Position numbers and translations under genes: made by a program
Shown: positions 44,097 through 52,625 of the stretch, one piece after another
How the letters are laid out: every line of letters begins with the position of its first letter
Numbering within the stretch: the stretch's first letter is position 1
Source of the DNA: Streptomyces lincolnensis
GTDB lineage: Bacteria > Actinomycetota > Actinomycetes > Streptomycetales > Streptomycetaceae
Reading direction: 5' to 3'
Assembly: GCF_021173675.1 (NCBI RefSeq)
Contig: NZ_JAIHON010000003.1
Span: 248,001-312,000 of the forward strand
Length of the DNA stretch: 64,000 bases
Notes under the pieces: model-generated
The model's input: the letters and a program-made list of their open reading frames with translations, nothing else
Databases searched by the model: none
Told to the model about the DNA's origin: nothing

Positions 44097-46214
44097 CTAA
44101 CGGCCTCGCGTCCGCCCCTCCCGCAGTGCCGTCAGTACCCGGTCCGGGGTGAGGGGGAGTTCGCGGAGGCGGGAGCCGGTGGCGTGGTGGACGGCGTTGC
44201 CGATCGCGGCCGGGGTCCCGACGATGCCGATCTCGCCGATGCCCTTGCTGCCCATCGGGTTGAGGTGCGGATCGTGCTCGTCGATCCAGTGCGCCTCGAT
44301 CTCGGGGACGTCGGCGTGGGCGGGCACGTGGTAGGCGGCGAGGTCCGCCTCCGTGAAGTCGCCGAACGCCGCGTCCATGGTGCTGCCCTCGGTCAGCGCC
44401 ATACCGAGCCCCATCGTCATCGCGCCGACGAACTGCGAGCGCGCGGTACGGGCGTTGAGGATGTGCCCGGCGGCGTAGACACCCAGCAGCCGCCGCACCC
44501 GGACCTCGCCGGTGACCGTGTCGACGGCCACCTCGGCGAAGTGCGCGCCGAACGCGTGCCGCGCCCAGGGACTGTCGGTGTCGGCCGTGCCGGTGGTGTC
44601 GGCATGGGCCGAGATGCCGTCCCCGGGCAGTGGCCCGGCGTGTACGGCGAGGCGTTCCGTCAGCCGCGTGCAGGCCTCGTGGACCGACCAGCCCCAGGAG
44701 GCGGTGCCCGAGGAGCCGCCCGCCAGCGGGGCCGACGGCAGGTCGCTGCTGCCCACCTCGATCCGGACCCGGTCCAGAGGCGCGCCGAGCGCGTCGGCCG
44801 CGACCTGGGCCAGTACCGTGCGGGCGCCCGTGCCGATGTCCGTGGCGTTGACGCGGACCAGGAAGCCCCCGTCGGGCAGGGCGCGGGCCTCGGCGGTCGA
44901 CGGCGACACCTGCACGGGGTAGGTGGCGGCGGCCACCCCCGAGCCCACCAGCAGCGGGCCCTCCCGGTGGGAGCCCGGCCGGGGATCGCGCCGTGACCAC
45001 CCGAAGCGCCGGGCACCCTCGCGCAGACACTCCACCAGGTGCCTGCTACTGAACGGCTTGCCGCTGTCGGGTTCGCGGTCCGGTTCGTTGAGGACCCGCA
45101 GCTCCACGGGGTCGATGCCGAGTTCACCGGCGAGCTCGTCCATCGCCGACTCCAGCGCGTACATGCCCGGGGCCTCGCCCGGCGCGCGCATCCAGGACGG
45201 CGAGGGCACGTCGAGCGGTACGACGCGGTGGAGGGTGCGGCTGTGGGGTGCGGCGTACATGACGCGCGCTGGCATCGCGGCCTGCTCCACGAACTCCTTG
45301 ACGCGCGAGGTGTGCGTGGTGACCTCGTGCAGGACGGACGTGAGGCTGCCGTCGGGTGCCGCGCCGAGCCGGATCCGGTGCAGCGTGGGCGCCCGGTGTC
45401 CGACGACGGCGGGCAGCATCCGCCGGGGGAGGGCGACGGTGACGGGCCGGCCGGTGTGCCGGGTGGCCATCACGGCGAGCACCACGTCCGGGCGGGGCGT
45501 GCCCTTGGACCCGAAACCGCCGCCGACGTGCTCGGCGACGACCGTGATCCGCTCCTCGGGCAGTCCGAACAGCTGGGCCAGCGTGGCGCGTACGACCGTC
45601 GACCCCTGGCTGGAGGTGTGGACGGTCAGCCGCTCACCGTCCCAGTGCGCCGTGCTCGCGTGCGGCTCCATCGGATGGTTGTGCAGCGGCGGCACCCGGT
45701 AGGCGACGTCGACCCGCACGGCCGAGGAACCGAACACCTCCTCGGGCTCACCGTGTTCGGCGCGGGCCGGATACCCGCCGCCCACCTCCTCGGGGACGTA
45801 GGAGGCGGGGTGCGCGGCGGTGAGGGTGACGTCGTGGTCCTCCGCGTCGTAGGCGACACGGACGGCGGCGGCGCCGGCCCGGGCCGCCTCCGCGGTGTCG
45901 GCCACCACCAGGGCCACGAACCAGCCGCGGTGCGGGACCCGCGCGTCCTGGAGCACGGCGAGCGTGGCGTCGTCCGGCTCCACGAGGCGCGGCGCGTTCT
46001 CGTGGGTGAGCACGGCCCGCACGCCGGGCACGGCCAGTGCGGCCGCCGTCTCGACACCGGTGACCCGGCCGCGGGCGATCGCGGCGGGCACGGGCCGGGC
46101 GAACAGGCGGCCGGGGCGGGGCTGCTCGGCGGCGTAGCGGGCGGTGCCGGTGACCTTCTCCAGCCCCTCCCGGCGTTCGGCGGGAGCGCCCAGGACGGTC
46201 GGGACGCTGGCCAT
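44097..46214 (-). CDS. Molybdenum hydroxylase large subunit (PaoC/xanthine dehydrogenase family)
   Basis: 705 aa molybdopterin-binding subunit. Motifs are GFGSKG for cofactor contacts, RAPGEAPGMYALES and the C-terminal GSKGIGEIGIVG, whose Glu is the catalytic base in this family. The length and the partner subunits fit the periplasmic aldehyde oxidase type (PaoABC/YagTSR) rather than classical xanthine dehydrogenase. It is last in a three-gene operon, 30 bp after the FAD subunit. Likely substrate is an aromatic or heterocyclic aldehyde; not determined by sequence. Confidence 0.9.
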   Translation of the reverse strand: MASVPTVLGAPAERREGLEKVTGTARYAAEQPRPGRLFARPVPAAIARGRVTGVETAAALAVPGVRAVLTHENAPRLVEPDDATLAVLQDARVPHRGWFVALVVADTAEAARAGAAAVRVAYDAEDHDVTLTAAHPASYVPEEVGGGYPARAEHGEPEEVFGSSAVRVDVAYRVPPLHNHPMEPHASTAHWDGERLTVHTSSQGSTVVRATLAQLFGLPEERITVVAEHVGGGFGSKGTPRPDVVLAVMATRHTGRPVTVALPRRMLPAVVGHRAPTLHRIRLGAAPDGSLTSVLHEVTTHTSRVKEFVEQAAMPARVMYAAPHSRTLHRVVPLDVPSPSWMRAPGEAPGMYALESAMDELAGELGIDPVELRVLNEPDREPDSGKPFSSRHLVECLREGARRFGWSRRDPRPGSHREGPLLVGSGVAAATYPVQVSPSTAEARALPDGGFLVRVNATDIGTGARTVLAQVAADALGAPLDRVRIEVGSSDLPSAPLAGGSSGTASWGWSVHEACTRLTERLAVHAGPLPGDGISAHADTTGTADTDSPWARHAFGAHFAEVAVDTVTGEVRVRRLLGVYAAGHILNARTARSQFVGAMTMGLGMALTEGSTMDAAFGDFTEADLAAYHVPAHADVPEIEAHWIDEHDPHLNPMGSKGIGEIGIVGTPAAIGNAVHHATGSRLRELPLTPDRVLTALREGRTRGR

Positions 46215-46244
46215 GAGGTGTCCTCCTCGGGGTGGACGCGGGGT

Positions 46245-47237
46245 TCAGGTCCGGGCGGCGGCGGTGAGCCGGGTCAGGACGTCCACGGCGAGAGCGCGGG
46301 CCAGGGGCACCTTGTAGGCGTTGTCCCGCAGGGGCTGCGCGGCGGACAGCTCGAGGTCGACGGCGTGCTCGAAGGCGGCCTCGGTCGGGGCCGCGCCGAT
46401 CAGGGCCTCCTCGGCACGGCGGGCCCGCCAGGGCCGGTGCGCCACCGCGCCGAAGGCGATCCCGGCCCGGGTGACCACCCCGTCGCCCACCCGCACCACG
46501 GCGGCCACGGAGGCCAGGGCGAAGGCGTACGACGCCCGGTCCCGGGCCTTGCGGTAGGCGGACGGCACTCCCGCCGTGGCGGCCGGGAGCAGCACGCCGG
46601 TGACGATCTCACCGGGCCCGATCACGGTGTCCTGCTCCGGCCGGTCCCCGGGCAGCCGGTGGAACTCGGCCGCCGCGACGCTCCGGGCGCCCTGCGCGCC
46701 GTAGAGCTCCACGCGCGCGTCGAGGGCGGACAGGGCCACCGCCATGTCGGACGGGTGGGTGGCGATGCAGTGCGCGGAGTGCCCCAGCACGGCGTGGTCG
46801 CGGTGGACGCCGTCGCGGGCGCCGCAACCGCTGCCCGGTTCCCGTTTGTTGCAGGGCTTGGTCACGTCCTGGAAGTAGGGGCAGCGGGTGCGTTGCAGCA
46901 GGTTGCCGCCGGTGGTGGCGGCGTTGCGCAGCTGGCCCGAGGCGCCCGCCAGGAGCGCCTGTGACAGCGCGGGCCAGCGGTACCGGACGGCGGGATGGGC
47001 GGCGAGGTCGCTGTTGCGGACCGTCGCGCCGACCCGCAGCGAGCCGTCGGGCAGCTCCTCGATCGTGTCCAGGGGCAGCCTGCTGACGTCGACCAGGGTG
47101 GCGGGCCGTTCGACGCCGAGCTTCATCAGGTCGACCAGGTTGGTGCCGCCGCCGAGGCAGCGGGCCCCGGGCCGGGTGGCGAGCGCGTCGGCGGCCTCCG
47201 TCACGCTGGTGGCCCGGACATAGTCGAAGGTCCTCAC
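46245..47237 (-). CDS. Molybdenum hydroxylase FAD subunit with extra Fe-S loop (PaoB-like)
   Basis: 330 aa. The N-terminal FAD-binding region has LGGGTNLVDLMKLG and ATTGGNLLQRTRCPY. An inserted loop with four cysteines (CPYF, PCNKR, GCGA and AHCIA) matches the extra [4Fe-4S] cluster known for PaoB. GTG 47237 overlaps the small-subunit stop by GTGA. It passes electrons between the iron-sulfur subunit and FAD. Confidence 0.9.
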   Translation of the reverse strand: MRTFDYVRATSVTEAADALATRPGARCLGGGTNLVDLMKLGVERPATLVDVSRLPLDTIEELPDGSLRVGATVRNSDLAAHPAVRYRWPALSQALLAGASGQLRNAATTGGNLLQRTRCPYFQDVTKPCNKREPGSGCGARDGVHRDHAVLGHSAHCIATHPSDMAVALSALDARVELYGAQGARSVAAAEFHRLPGDRPEQDTVIGPGEIVTGVLLPAATAGVPSAYRKARDRASYAFALASVAAVVRVGDGVVTRAGIAFGAVAHRPWRARRAEEALIGAAPTEAAFEHAVDLELSAAQPLRDNAYKVPLARALAVDVLTRLTAAART

Positions 47238-47791
47238 GGGATCACGTCCTCGACCGCCTCGACGATGCGCGGATAGGCGCCGCACCGGCAGAGGTTGCCG
47301 CTGAGCCGCTCCCGGATCTCGCCCTTGTCCAGCCGCACGGGCTCGCCCGAGGGCGCGGCCGGGTCGGTGACGCGCGAGGGGTGGCCCGCCGCGGCCTCGG
47401 TGATCGCGCCGAGCGCCGAACAGATCTGGCCCGGGGTGCAGTACCCGCACTGGAAGGCGTCGCGGTCCAGGAAGGCCCGTTGGAGCGGATGCAGCTCCTC
47501 CCCGTCACCCGCGAGCCCCTCGACGGTCGTCACCTCGCAGCCGTCCAGCGCCACCGCCAGCAGCAGACAGCTGTTGAGCCGGCGCCCGTCCACCAGGACC
47601 GTGCAGGCGCCGCACTGGCCGTGGTCACAGCCCTTCTTGGCGCCCCACAGATCGAGATCCTCGCGCAGGACGTCCAGCAGGACGCGCCGGTGGTCGACGC
47701 TCAGTGTGTGCGGCTTGCCGTTGACCCGCAGTGTCGTGTCCGAGTACCGACGGGGTGCGGTGTCGCCGTCGCGGTCTTCGTGACTGCCCAT
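47234..47791 (-). CDS. Molybdenum hydroxylase [2Fe-2S] subunit (PaoA-like)
   Basis: 185 aa. The plant-ferredoxin-type cluster is CDHGQCGACTVLV and the second cluster uses FQCGYCTPGQ and NLCRCGAYPRI. ATG 47791 is preferred because the preceding part of the frame is Arg-rich and lacks conservation; GGAAGG lies upstream. E. coli PaoA has a Tat leader, whereas none is visible here from either start. The trimer therefore probably stays in the cytoplasm. Confidence 0.9.
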   Translation of the reverse strand: MGSHEDRDGDTAPRRYSDTTLRVNGKPHTLSVDHRRVLLDVLREDLDLWGAKKGCDHGQCGACTVLVDGRRLNSCLLLAVALDGCEVTTVEGLAGDGEELHPLQRAFLDRDAFQCGYCTPGQICSALGAITEAAAGHPSRVTDPAAPSGEPVRLDKGEIRERLSGNLCRCGAYPRIVEAVEDVIP

Positions 47792-47870
47792 GTCGTACGT
47801 GCCTTCCGGGACGGACCGGTGCCGTCGCAACCGCGTATCCACACCGCGGCGGCTCACACATACGAGTGCC

Positions 47871-48965
47871 CTAGGAGGGACCGTGCGGCGGCCGGTTCCT
47901 GCCGTTGCCCTTGAGGCGTTCCAGTGTGCGGGTCAACTGCTGGAGCGGGGAGGCGGGCCGCTCGGAGGGAGGCCGCGGCGGTTCGGGGGCGGCGGGCGCG
48001 GACTCGCGGTACGCGGCCAGCGCCTCGTGGGCCCGCTCGGCCGCCTCCCGGTACAGGTCCCGGGACCTGGTCATGGCGTCGAGGGCCTCGGCGTACATCG
48101 CGACGAGCCGGCGCTCGCGGTCGAGTTCCTCCTCCGTCGTCAGCAGCTGCCACTGCTCCCGCAGCGCGGTGACGGCGTCGTCGGCGCCGTCCGGCAGCGC
48201 CGGCCCGGACACGGCGTACCGGGTCAGCGTGTCGATCAGCTCGGTGGGCTCGGAGCCGTCGAGGAAGACACTGCGTACGGAGAAGTCGTCGTCGGAGGCG
48301 GCCCGCCGGGGCAGGATCACGGCGCCGCCGCGCGGCACCTGGACGCCGATTTCGCGCAGCGCCCAGTTCACAGCGCGCAGCTGCTGGGGTGAGGCGCGGT
48401 GCTCGACCACCCGGTGCCGCAGGCTCTCGGGCAGCAGCGGGTTCAGCGACTTCAGACCGCGCGCGTCCGGGGTCATCGCCTCGTGCACCACGAGATGGAT
48501 GTTCCAGCTGTCGCGCACGGCCTCCCGGAACAACCGCCGTACGGCCTTGTCGTCGGCGGGCAGGCGGTTGACGTCCCGCAGGCTCAGGCCGGTGGCGTCG
48601 TCGTGGTCCCAGCCGGCGTCCGGCGCCTCGGGCCAGAACCTGGTGGCGGGGGAGGGCCACCGCTGGTCCCACGGGCTCTCGGCCTCGGCGACCAGGACCC
48701 ATGCCTGCCCCTCGCGCGCGTCGGACGGCAGCGTGAGCCTGGCGCGGACGGTGACGTCCCCGGGGGCCCGCCAGCGGGCCTCGAAGACCGACCCGGGCGC
48801 GCTGTCGGTCCCGGTCGGCTCCTGATGGTCGTCGATGGTGCCGCCGTCCCCGAGTTCCCGCAGGCGTTGCCGGATCAGGTCCTGCGGGTCGGCTCCGAGG
48901 TGGCGGCCGCGGGCCGGCCACACCGTGGGGGAGGAGGCGGGACGGGCGGTGGGGGAGGTCGGCAT
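47871..48965 (-). CDS. Hypothetical protein, about 364 aa
   Basis: The N-terminal two thirds are mixed alpha/beta with a globular pattern (FEARWRAPGDVTVRARLTLP; WNIHLVVHEAMTP). The C-terminal third is a long charged helix (EEELDERERR-like, residues about 265-320) with a Pro-rich tail, so it may form a coiled coil. ATG 48965 is the first in-frame start. I do not recognise the family. Transcribed alone, upstream of the aldehyde oxidase operon and in the same direction. Confidence 0.7.
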   Translation of the reverse strand: MPTSPTARPASSPTVWPARGRHLGADPQDLIRQRLRELGDGGTIDDHQEPTGTDSAPGSVFEARWRAPGDVTVRARLTLPSDAREGQAWVLVAEAESPWDQRWPSPATRFWPEAPDAGWDHDDATGLSLRDVNRLPADDKAVRRLFREAVRDSWNIHLVVHEAMTPDARGLKSLNPLLPESLRHRVVEHRASPQQLRAVNWALREIGVQVPRGGAVILPRRAASDDDFSVRSVFLDGSEPTELIDTLTRYAVSGPALPDGADDAVTALREQWQLLTTEEELDRERRLVAMYAEALDAMTRSRDLYREAAERAHEALAAYRESAPAAPEPPRPPSERPASPLQQLTRTLERLKGNGRNRPPHGPS

Positions 48966-49060
48966 GAGTCCATCTGGAGTGCGGGGGCACGTGCCGTACC
49001 AGTATCGCCGCCGGTCGCCGCCGACGATCACCCGGGGTCCCGCGGACGTCCCGCCGACAC

Positions 49061-49933
49061 TCAGCCCGCCTGCGGCGACGTCGTCGCCCCCGCGAGCCTG
49101 TCGGTCATGTCCGCGGTCTGCGCGGCGGGCGGCGGCGTCACGTCCACCGGGGTGCCGAAGTCGTCGAAGCGCAGGGTCGTCGTACTCGTCACCCGGGTCT
49201 CCGCACGGTCCGTCGGGGTGCTGTCCCGCAGCGGCCGCAGGGTGAGCGTGACCGTTTCCTGCCGCAGGCGGCCCCGGTCGTCCAGCCACAGGTGCAGCGG
49301 GACCGAGGACGTGCCCAGCTGCTTGCGCAGCGCCTCCGCGCGCGCCCGGTCGCCGCGCGCCAGGGCCGCCACGTCGACGTCGACGCGGTAGTGGGTGGTC
49401 CGGGTGCCGTTCAGGGTCTGGGTGCCGACCTCGCGGACCTTGCCGGAGTCGACGTCCTTGAGGTAGGTGAAGGGCTCGACCGGGTCGCTGACCTGCGTGC
49501 CCCGGGACGCGGAGCCCTGGAGGCGGGCGGGGTCGATCTTCGTCCAGGTCCTGCCCTCGGGCAGCGGGCCGCGCTGGGAGGCGGGCGGCTTCTGGTAGAC
49601 GATCCCGTCCACCAGGCGCTGTTCGAGGCGGCTGCCCTGCGAGGTGAGCGTGACCCGGCTGTCGCCCCGGGCGAGGTCCACCGTGCCCCGGCCCTGGGCG
49701 GTGACGCTCTGCCCGCCGGCGACGGCCTTGCTGGAGACGGTCAGTTTCGCCGTGTCCGCGGCCACGGTCCTGTCGTACGCCGAGCGCACGGCCCGCGTCG
49801 CGTCGGCCGGGTCCGACCCGCTCGCCGAGCGGCCCGCCGGCGCGGCGCCCTCGTCCGAGCCGCCGCAGCCGGCCGCCGTACCCGAGACCAGCACCACCAC
49901 GGCGACGGCACTTCCCCAGCGTGTCCTCGACAC
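49061..49933 (-). CDS. Secreted lipoprotein, LppX/LprG-like fold
   Basis: 290 aa with a lipoprotein signal (SAVAVVVLVSGTAAGC, acylated Cys about residue 22). The mature part has a beta-rich pattern: conserved TVAADTAKLTVSSKAVAGG, then VTLTSQGSRLEQRLVDG, DPVEPFTYLKDVD and the terminal VTSTTTLRFDDFGTPVDV. This is typical of actinobacterial LppX_LprAFG-type lipoproteins that bind or carry lipids or sense envelope stress. GTG 49933 has GGAGAGGG ten bases upstream; another GTG nine bases earlier is too close to it. Confidence 0.82.
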   Translation of the reverse strand: MSRTRWGSAVAVVVLVSGTAAGCGGSDEGAAPAGRSASGSDPADATRAVRSAYDRTVAADTAKLTVSSKAVAGGQSVTAQGRGTVDLARGDSRVTLTSQGSRLEQRLVDGIVYQKPPASQRGPLPEGRTWTKIDPARLQGSASRGTQVSDPVEPFTYLKDVDSGKVREVGTQTLNGTRTTHYRVDVDVAALARGDRARAEALRKQLGTSSVPLHLWLDDRGRLRQETVTLTLRPLRDSTPTDRAETRVTSTTTLRFDDFGTPVDVTPPPAAQTADMTDRLAGATTSPQAG

Positions 49934-50155
49934 CGCGCACACACCCTCTCCGGTCGGGAGGCAATGGGTTGACAGGTTCCGGTGCCGGGTTGCCCTTCCG
50001 GCGGGCCGCCATGCGCCCTGTTTCAGCCACGCGTGAACCCGCTCGCCCCGCGCGGCCGCTGCTCCGCATGCCCTCACGTGCCCTCGTGTGCGTCGTCGGC
50101 CATCGTGGGCAGGAGCTACGGCGACCCATCCCGGTTCGCGACAGGGAGTGATCTC

Positions 50156-50950
50156 ATGCACGTCGATCTCACCGGCCGGACGGCCCTGGTGACGGGTTCC
50201 TCGCAGGGCATCGGAGCGGCGATCGCCGCCGGGCTCGCCCGCGCCGGGGCACGCGTCGCGGTCAACGGACGGGACGCCGACGGCCTCGCCAAGAGCGTCG
50301 AGGCGCTGCGGGACGAGGTGCCCGACGGGGAGTTCGTGGCCGTCGCGGCGGATCTCGGCACCGAGGAGGGGGCGGCCGGGGCCCTCGCCACGCTGCCCGA
50401 CGTCGATGTCCTGGTCAACAACCTCGGTATCTTCGGCGCCCGGCCCGCACTGGAGATCAGCGACGACGAATGGCGCCGCTACTTCGAGATCAACGTGCTG
50501 GCCGCCGTCCGGCTGACCCGCGCCCATCTGCCCCGGATGAGGGAGCGGGGCTGGGGCCGGGTCCTGTACATCGCCAGCGACTCGGCCGTCGTCGTCCCGG
50601 CCGAGATGATCCACTACGGCATGACGAAGACCGCCCTCCTCGCGGTCGGCCGCGGCTTCGCCAAGGAGGCGGCGGGCAGCGGTGTCACCGTCAACTCCGT
50701 GATCGCCGGGCCCACCCGCACCGGCGGCGTCGAGGACTTCGTCCGCGAACTCGTCGACCGCGACCTGCCCTGGGACGAGGCACAGCGCGTCTTCATGCGC
50801 GAGCACCGCCCCCAGTCACTGCTCCAGCGCCTGATCGAGCCGGAGGAGATCGCCAACCTCGTGGTCTACCTCAGTTCGGAACAGGCGTCGGCCACGACGG
50901 GCGGGGCGGTGCGCGTGGACGGGGGGTACATCGACTCGATCCTGCCGTAG
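50156..50950 (+). CDS. Short-chain dehydrogenase/reductase (3-oxoacyl-ACP reductase-like)
   Basis: 264 aa. Cofactor motif TGSSQGIGAAIA, VNNLGIFG in place of NNAG, catalytic Ser in YIASDSAVVV and YGMTK for YxxxK. The C-terminal YLSSEQASATTGGAVRVDGG is typical. ATG 50156 follows AGGGAGTG. It stands alone; the 222 bp upstream, shared with the divergent lipoprotein gene, show no clear operator. Substrate unknown. Confidence 0.9.
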   Translation: MHVDLTGRTALVTGSSQGIGAAIAAGLARAGARVAVNGRDADGLAKSVEALRDEVPDGEFVAVAADLGTEEGAAGALATLPDVDVLVNNLGIFGARPALEISDDEWRRYFEINVLAAVRLTRAHLPRMRERGWGRVLYIASDSAVVVPAEMIHYGMTKTALLAVGRGFAKEAAGSGVTVNSVIAGPTRTGGVEDFVRELVDRDLPWDEAQRVFMREHRPQSLLQRLIEPEEIANLVVYLSSEQASATTGGAVRVDGGYIDSILP

Positions 50951-51098
50951 GGCTCTCCGCTCGGATCCTGCGGTAGACCGTCCGCACCGCGCACACGGGG
51001 CGCGCGGTGTGCACCCGGGGTGCGCGGGAGTCGCTCCGTGCCGCAGGTGTTCACTCCTGTCCCGACGGCGACGGGATCCGCACAATGGCTCACCGAGC

Positions 51099-51133
51099 AG
51101 GGCCCGCCCACCATCCGCATTGGGGCGGGCCCT
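51099..51133 (+). terminator. Possible hairpin between the SDR and padR genes
   Basis: An 11-bp perfect inverted repeat (51099-51109 and 51123-51133) with a 13-base loop lies 148 bp after the SDR stop and before the padR operator. The rest of 50951-51186 shows nothing I can name. Confidence 0.45.
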
Positions 51134-51186
51134 GTTCGCCCGACGGGTGCGCGACCCGTACGGATGACAGCCGGTGTGGCCGAGTT

Positions 51187-51211
51187 GAATATATCGGCGG
51201 ACGATATATTC
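51187..51211. promoter_or_regulatory. PadR operator overlapping the padR ribosome region
   Basis: GAATATATCG (51187-51196) and CGATATATTC (51202-51211) form a perfect 10-bp inverted repeat with a 5-bp spacer, ending 7 bp before the padR ATG. The AT-rich palindrome stands out in this GC-rich DNA and matches the autoregulatory sites of PadR proteins. Confidence 0.8.
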
Positions 51212-51218
51212 TGAGTGC

Positions 51219-51605
51219 ATGGCATCGAAGAGCATGACCCAGGCGACGTTCTTCGTCCTGACCGCCCTGGCCGACCAGCCACGGCACGGGTACGGGATCC
51301 TGCGCGAGGTCGAGGACCTGTCCGGCGGCGAGGTGCGGCTGCGGGTCGGCACGCTGTACGGCGTGCTGGACCGGCTCACCGCGGACGCGCTGATCGTGCT
51401 GGACCGCGAGGAGGTGCAGCAGGGGCGGCTGCGGCGCTACTACCGCCTCACCGACGACGGAATGCGCGCCCTCACCGCCGAGGCCGAGCGCATGGCGGCC
51501 GGCGCCAGCGCCGCGCAGCGGCGGATCGCCGAGGGCCGCCGCGCTCCCGAGCGCCCCGTCACCCCGCCCGCCACGGGCCCCGGACTCGCGGGAGGTCTCG
51601 CATGA
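51219..51605 (+). CDS. PadR-family transcriptional repressor
   Basis: 128 aa. The PadR winged helix reads FFVLTALADQPRHGYGILRE, then VGTLYGVLDRLTADALI and RRYYRLTDDGMRAL. The Ala/Pro-rich tail is probably disordered. ATG 51219 lies just after its operator, so transcripts must have a very short or no leader, and repression would be direct. It overlaps the membrane protein gene by ATGA. The pair is a typical PadR/efflux or membrane-partner unit. Confidence 0.93.
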   Translation: MASKSMTQATFFVLTALADQPRHGYGILREVEDLSGGEVRLRVGTLYGVLDRLTADALIVLDREEVQQGRLRRYYRLTDDGMRALTAEAERMAAGASAAQRRIAEGRRAPERPVTPPATGPGLAGGLA

Positions 51606-52606
51606 CGACGCTGCTCGAATCGCGCTACCGCATGGTGCTCCGCCTGCTCCCCGCCTACTACCGGCGGGAACGGGAGGAGGAGATGGTCGAGATCTACCTG
51701 TGGGACGTCGACCGCGAGACACAGGACCAGAGCCGGCCCACGCTCGGCGAGGTGGCCAGCATCGCCGCCCTCGCCCTGCGCACCCGACTGGGGGCCGCCG
51801 GCGCGCCCCGCCCCTACGACCGGCTCGGCGCGGCCGTCCGGCTCTTCGCGCTCTTCGCCGTCCTGCTCCAGGCGGCCTCCGCGGTCGTCGACCGCGTCCT
51901 GGGACTGACCTGGGCGACGACCCACGGCCCGGCGCAGTGGGACATGTACCTCTCGGGCTTCACCGTGCGGGGACCGGCTCTCGCGGTCGTGGAGATCACC
52001 GTCTGGACGCTGCCCCTGCTGTGGACGGCCGCCTACTTCGCCCTCCTGCACGGCCGGCTGCGTCTCGCCCGGGCGGCCGCGCTGCTCGCCGCGCTGCCCA
52101 CGCTCTGGCCGTTCCTCGCTCCGCTGGTCAGCACGTGGTTCCCGCCGTCGACCGCGTTCACCACCACGACCGCGCTGTTCGCCTGGCTCACCGCCCTCAC
52201 CCTGTGCGCCGCCCACCACCGCGACGCCCCGCCGGCGTCGCTGCCGGTCGGTACGCCCGGGCTCGCCTTCGCCGCCTGCTCCGTGGTGATGGGCGCCTCC
52301 GTCGTCCTGCTGCCCCTCGCCGCCGACACGGTGTGGGCACCGGCCACCTGCTTCGCGGTCGGAGCCCTGGGCTGGCTGCTGTGGCGCGCCCGCCGCGACG
52401 ACCGCGGCACCGCCTGCGGCGCGATCGCCCTGGCCGCGCTGGGCCTGCTGCTCCTCACGGTGCGCGTGGCCGCCCTGTACCCGTGGCTCGGCACACCCGT
52501 CCCCGCCCTCGTCCTCGGCGGTGCCCTCGTCCAGGCGGGTGTCCTCTCCCTGCTGGTCGCCGTGCTGGCCGTGGTGGGCGGCCGGGATCTGGCGGCGGCA
52601 CGCTGA
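51602..52606 (+). CDS. Polytopic membrane protein, partner of PadR
   Basis: 334 aa. A soluble N-terminus of about 75 residues (RLLPAYYRREREEEMVEIYL, the usual start of PadR-linked membrane proteins) precedes eight or so membrane helices. ATG 51602 overlaps the padR stop. No transporter signature is visible. Co-expression with the repressor suggests it is the regulated output. Confidence 0.82.
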   Translation: MTTLLESRYRMVLRLLPAYYRREREEEMVEIYLWDVDRETQDQSRPTLGEVASIAALALRTRLGAAGAPRPYDRLGAAVRLFALFAVLLQAASAVVDRVLGLTWATTHGPAQWDMYLSGFTVRGPALAVVEITVWTLPLLWTAAYFALLHGRLRLARAAALLAALPTLWPFLAPLVSTWFPPSTAFTTTTALFAWLTALTLCAAHHRDAPPASLPVGTPGLAFAACSVVMGASVVLLPLAADTVWAPATCFAVGALGWLLWRARRDDRGTACGAIALAALGLLLLTVRVAALYPWLGTPVPALVLGGALVQAGVLSLLVAVLAVVGGRDLAAAR

Positions 52607-52625
52607 GCGCCGCCGCGCGCCGTCC

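Noticed and set aside
50951..51186. Small frames before padR (such as 51020-51214)
   Set aside because: They overlap the hairpin and operator, lack a ribosome site and show no conserved pattern.
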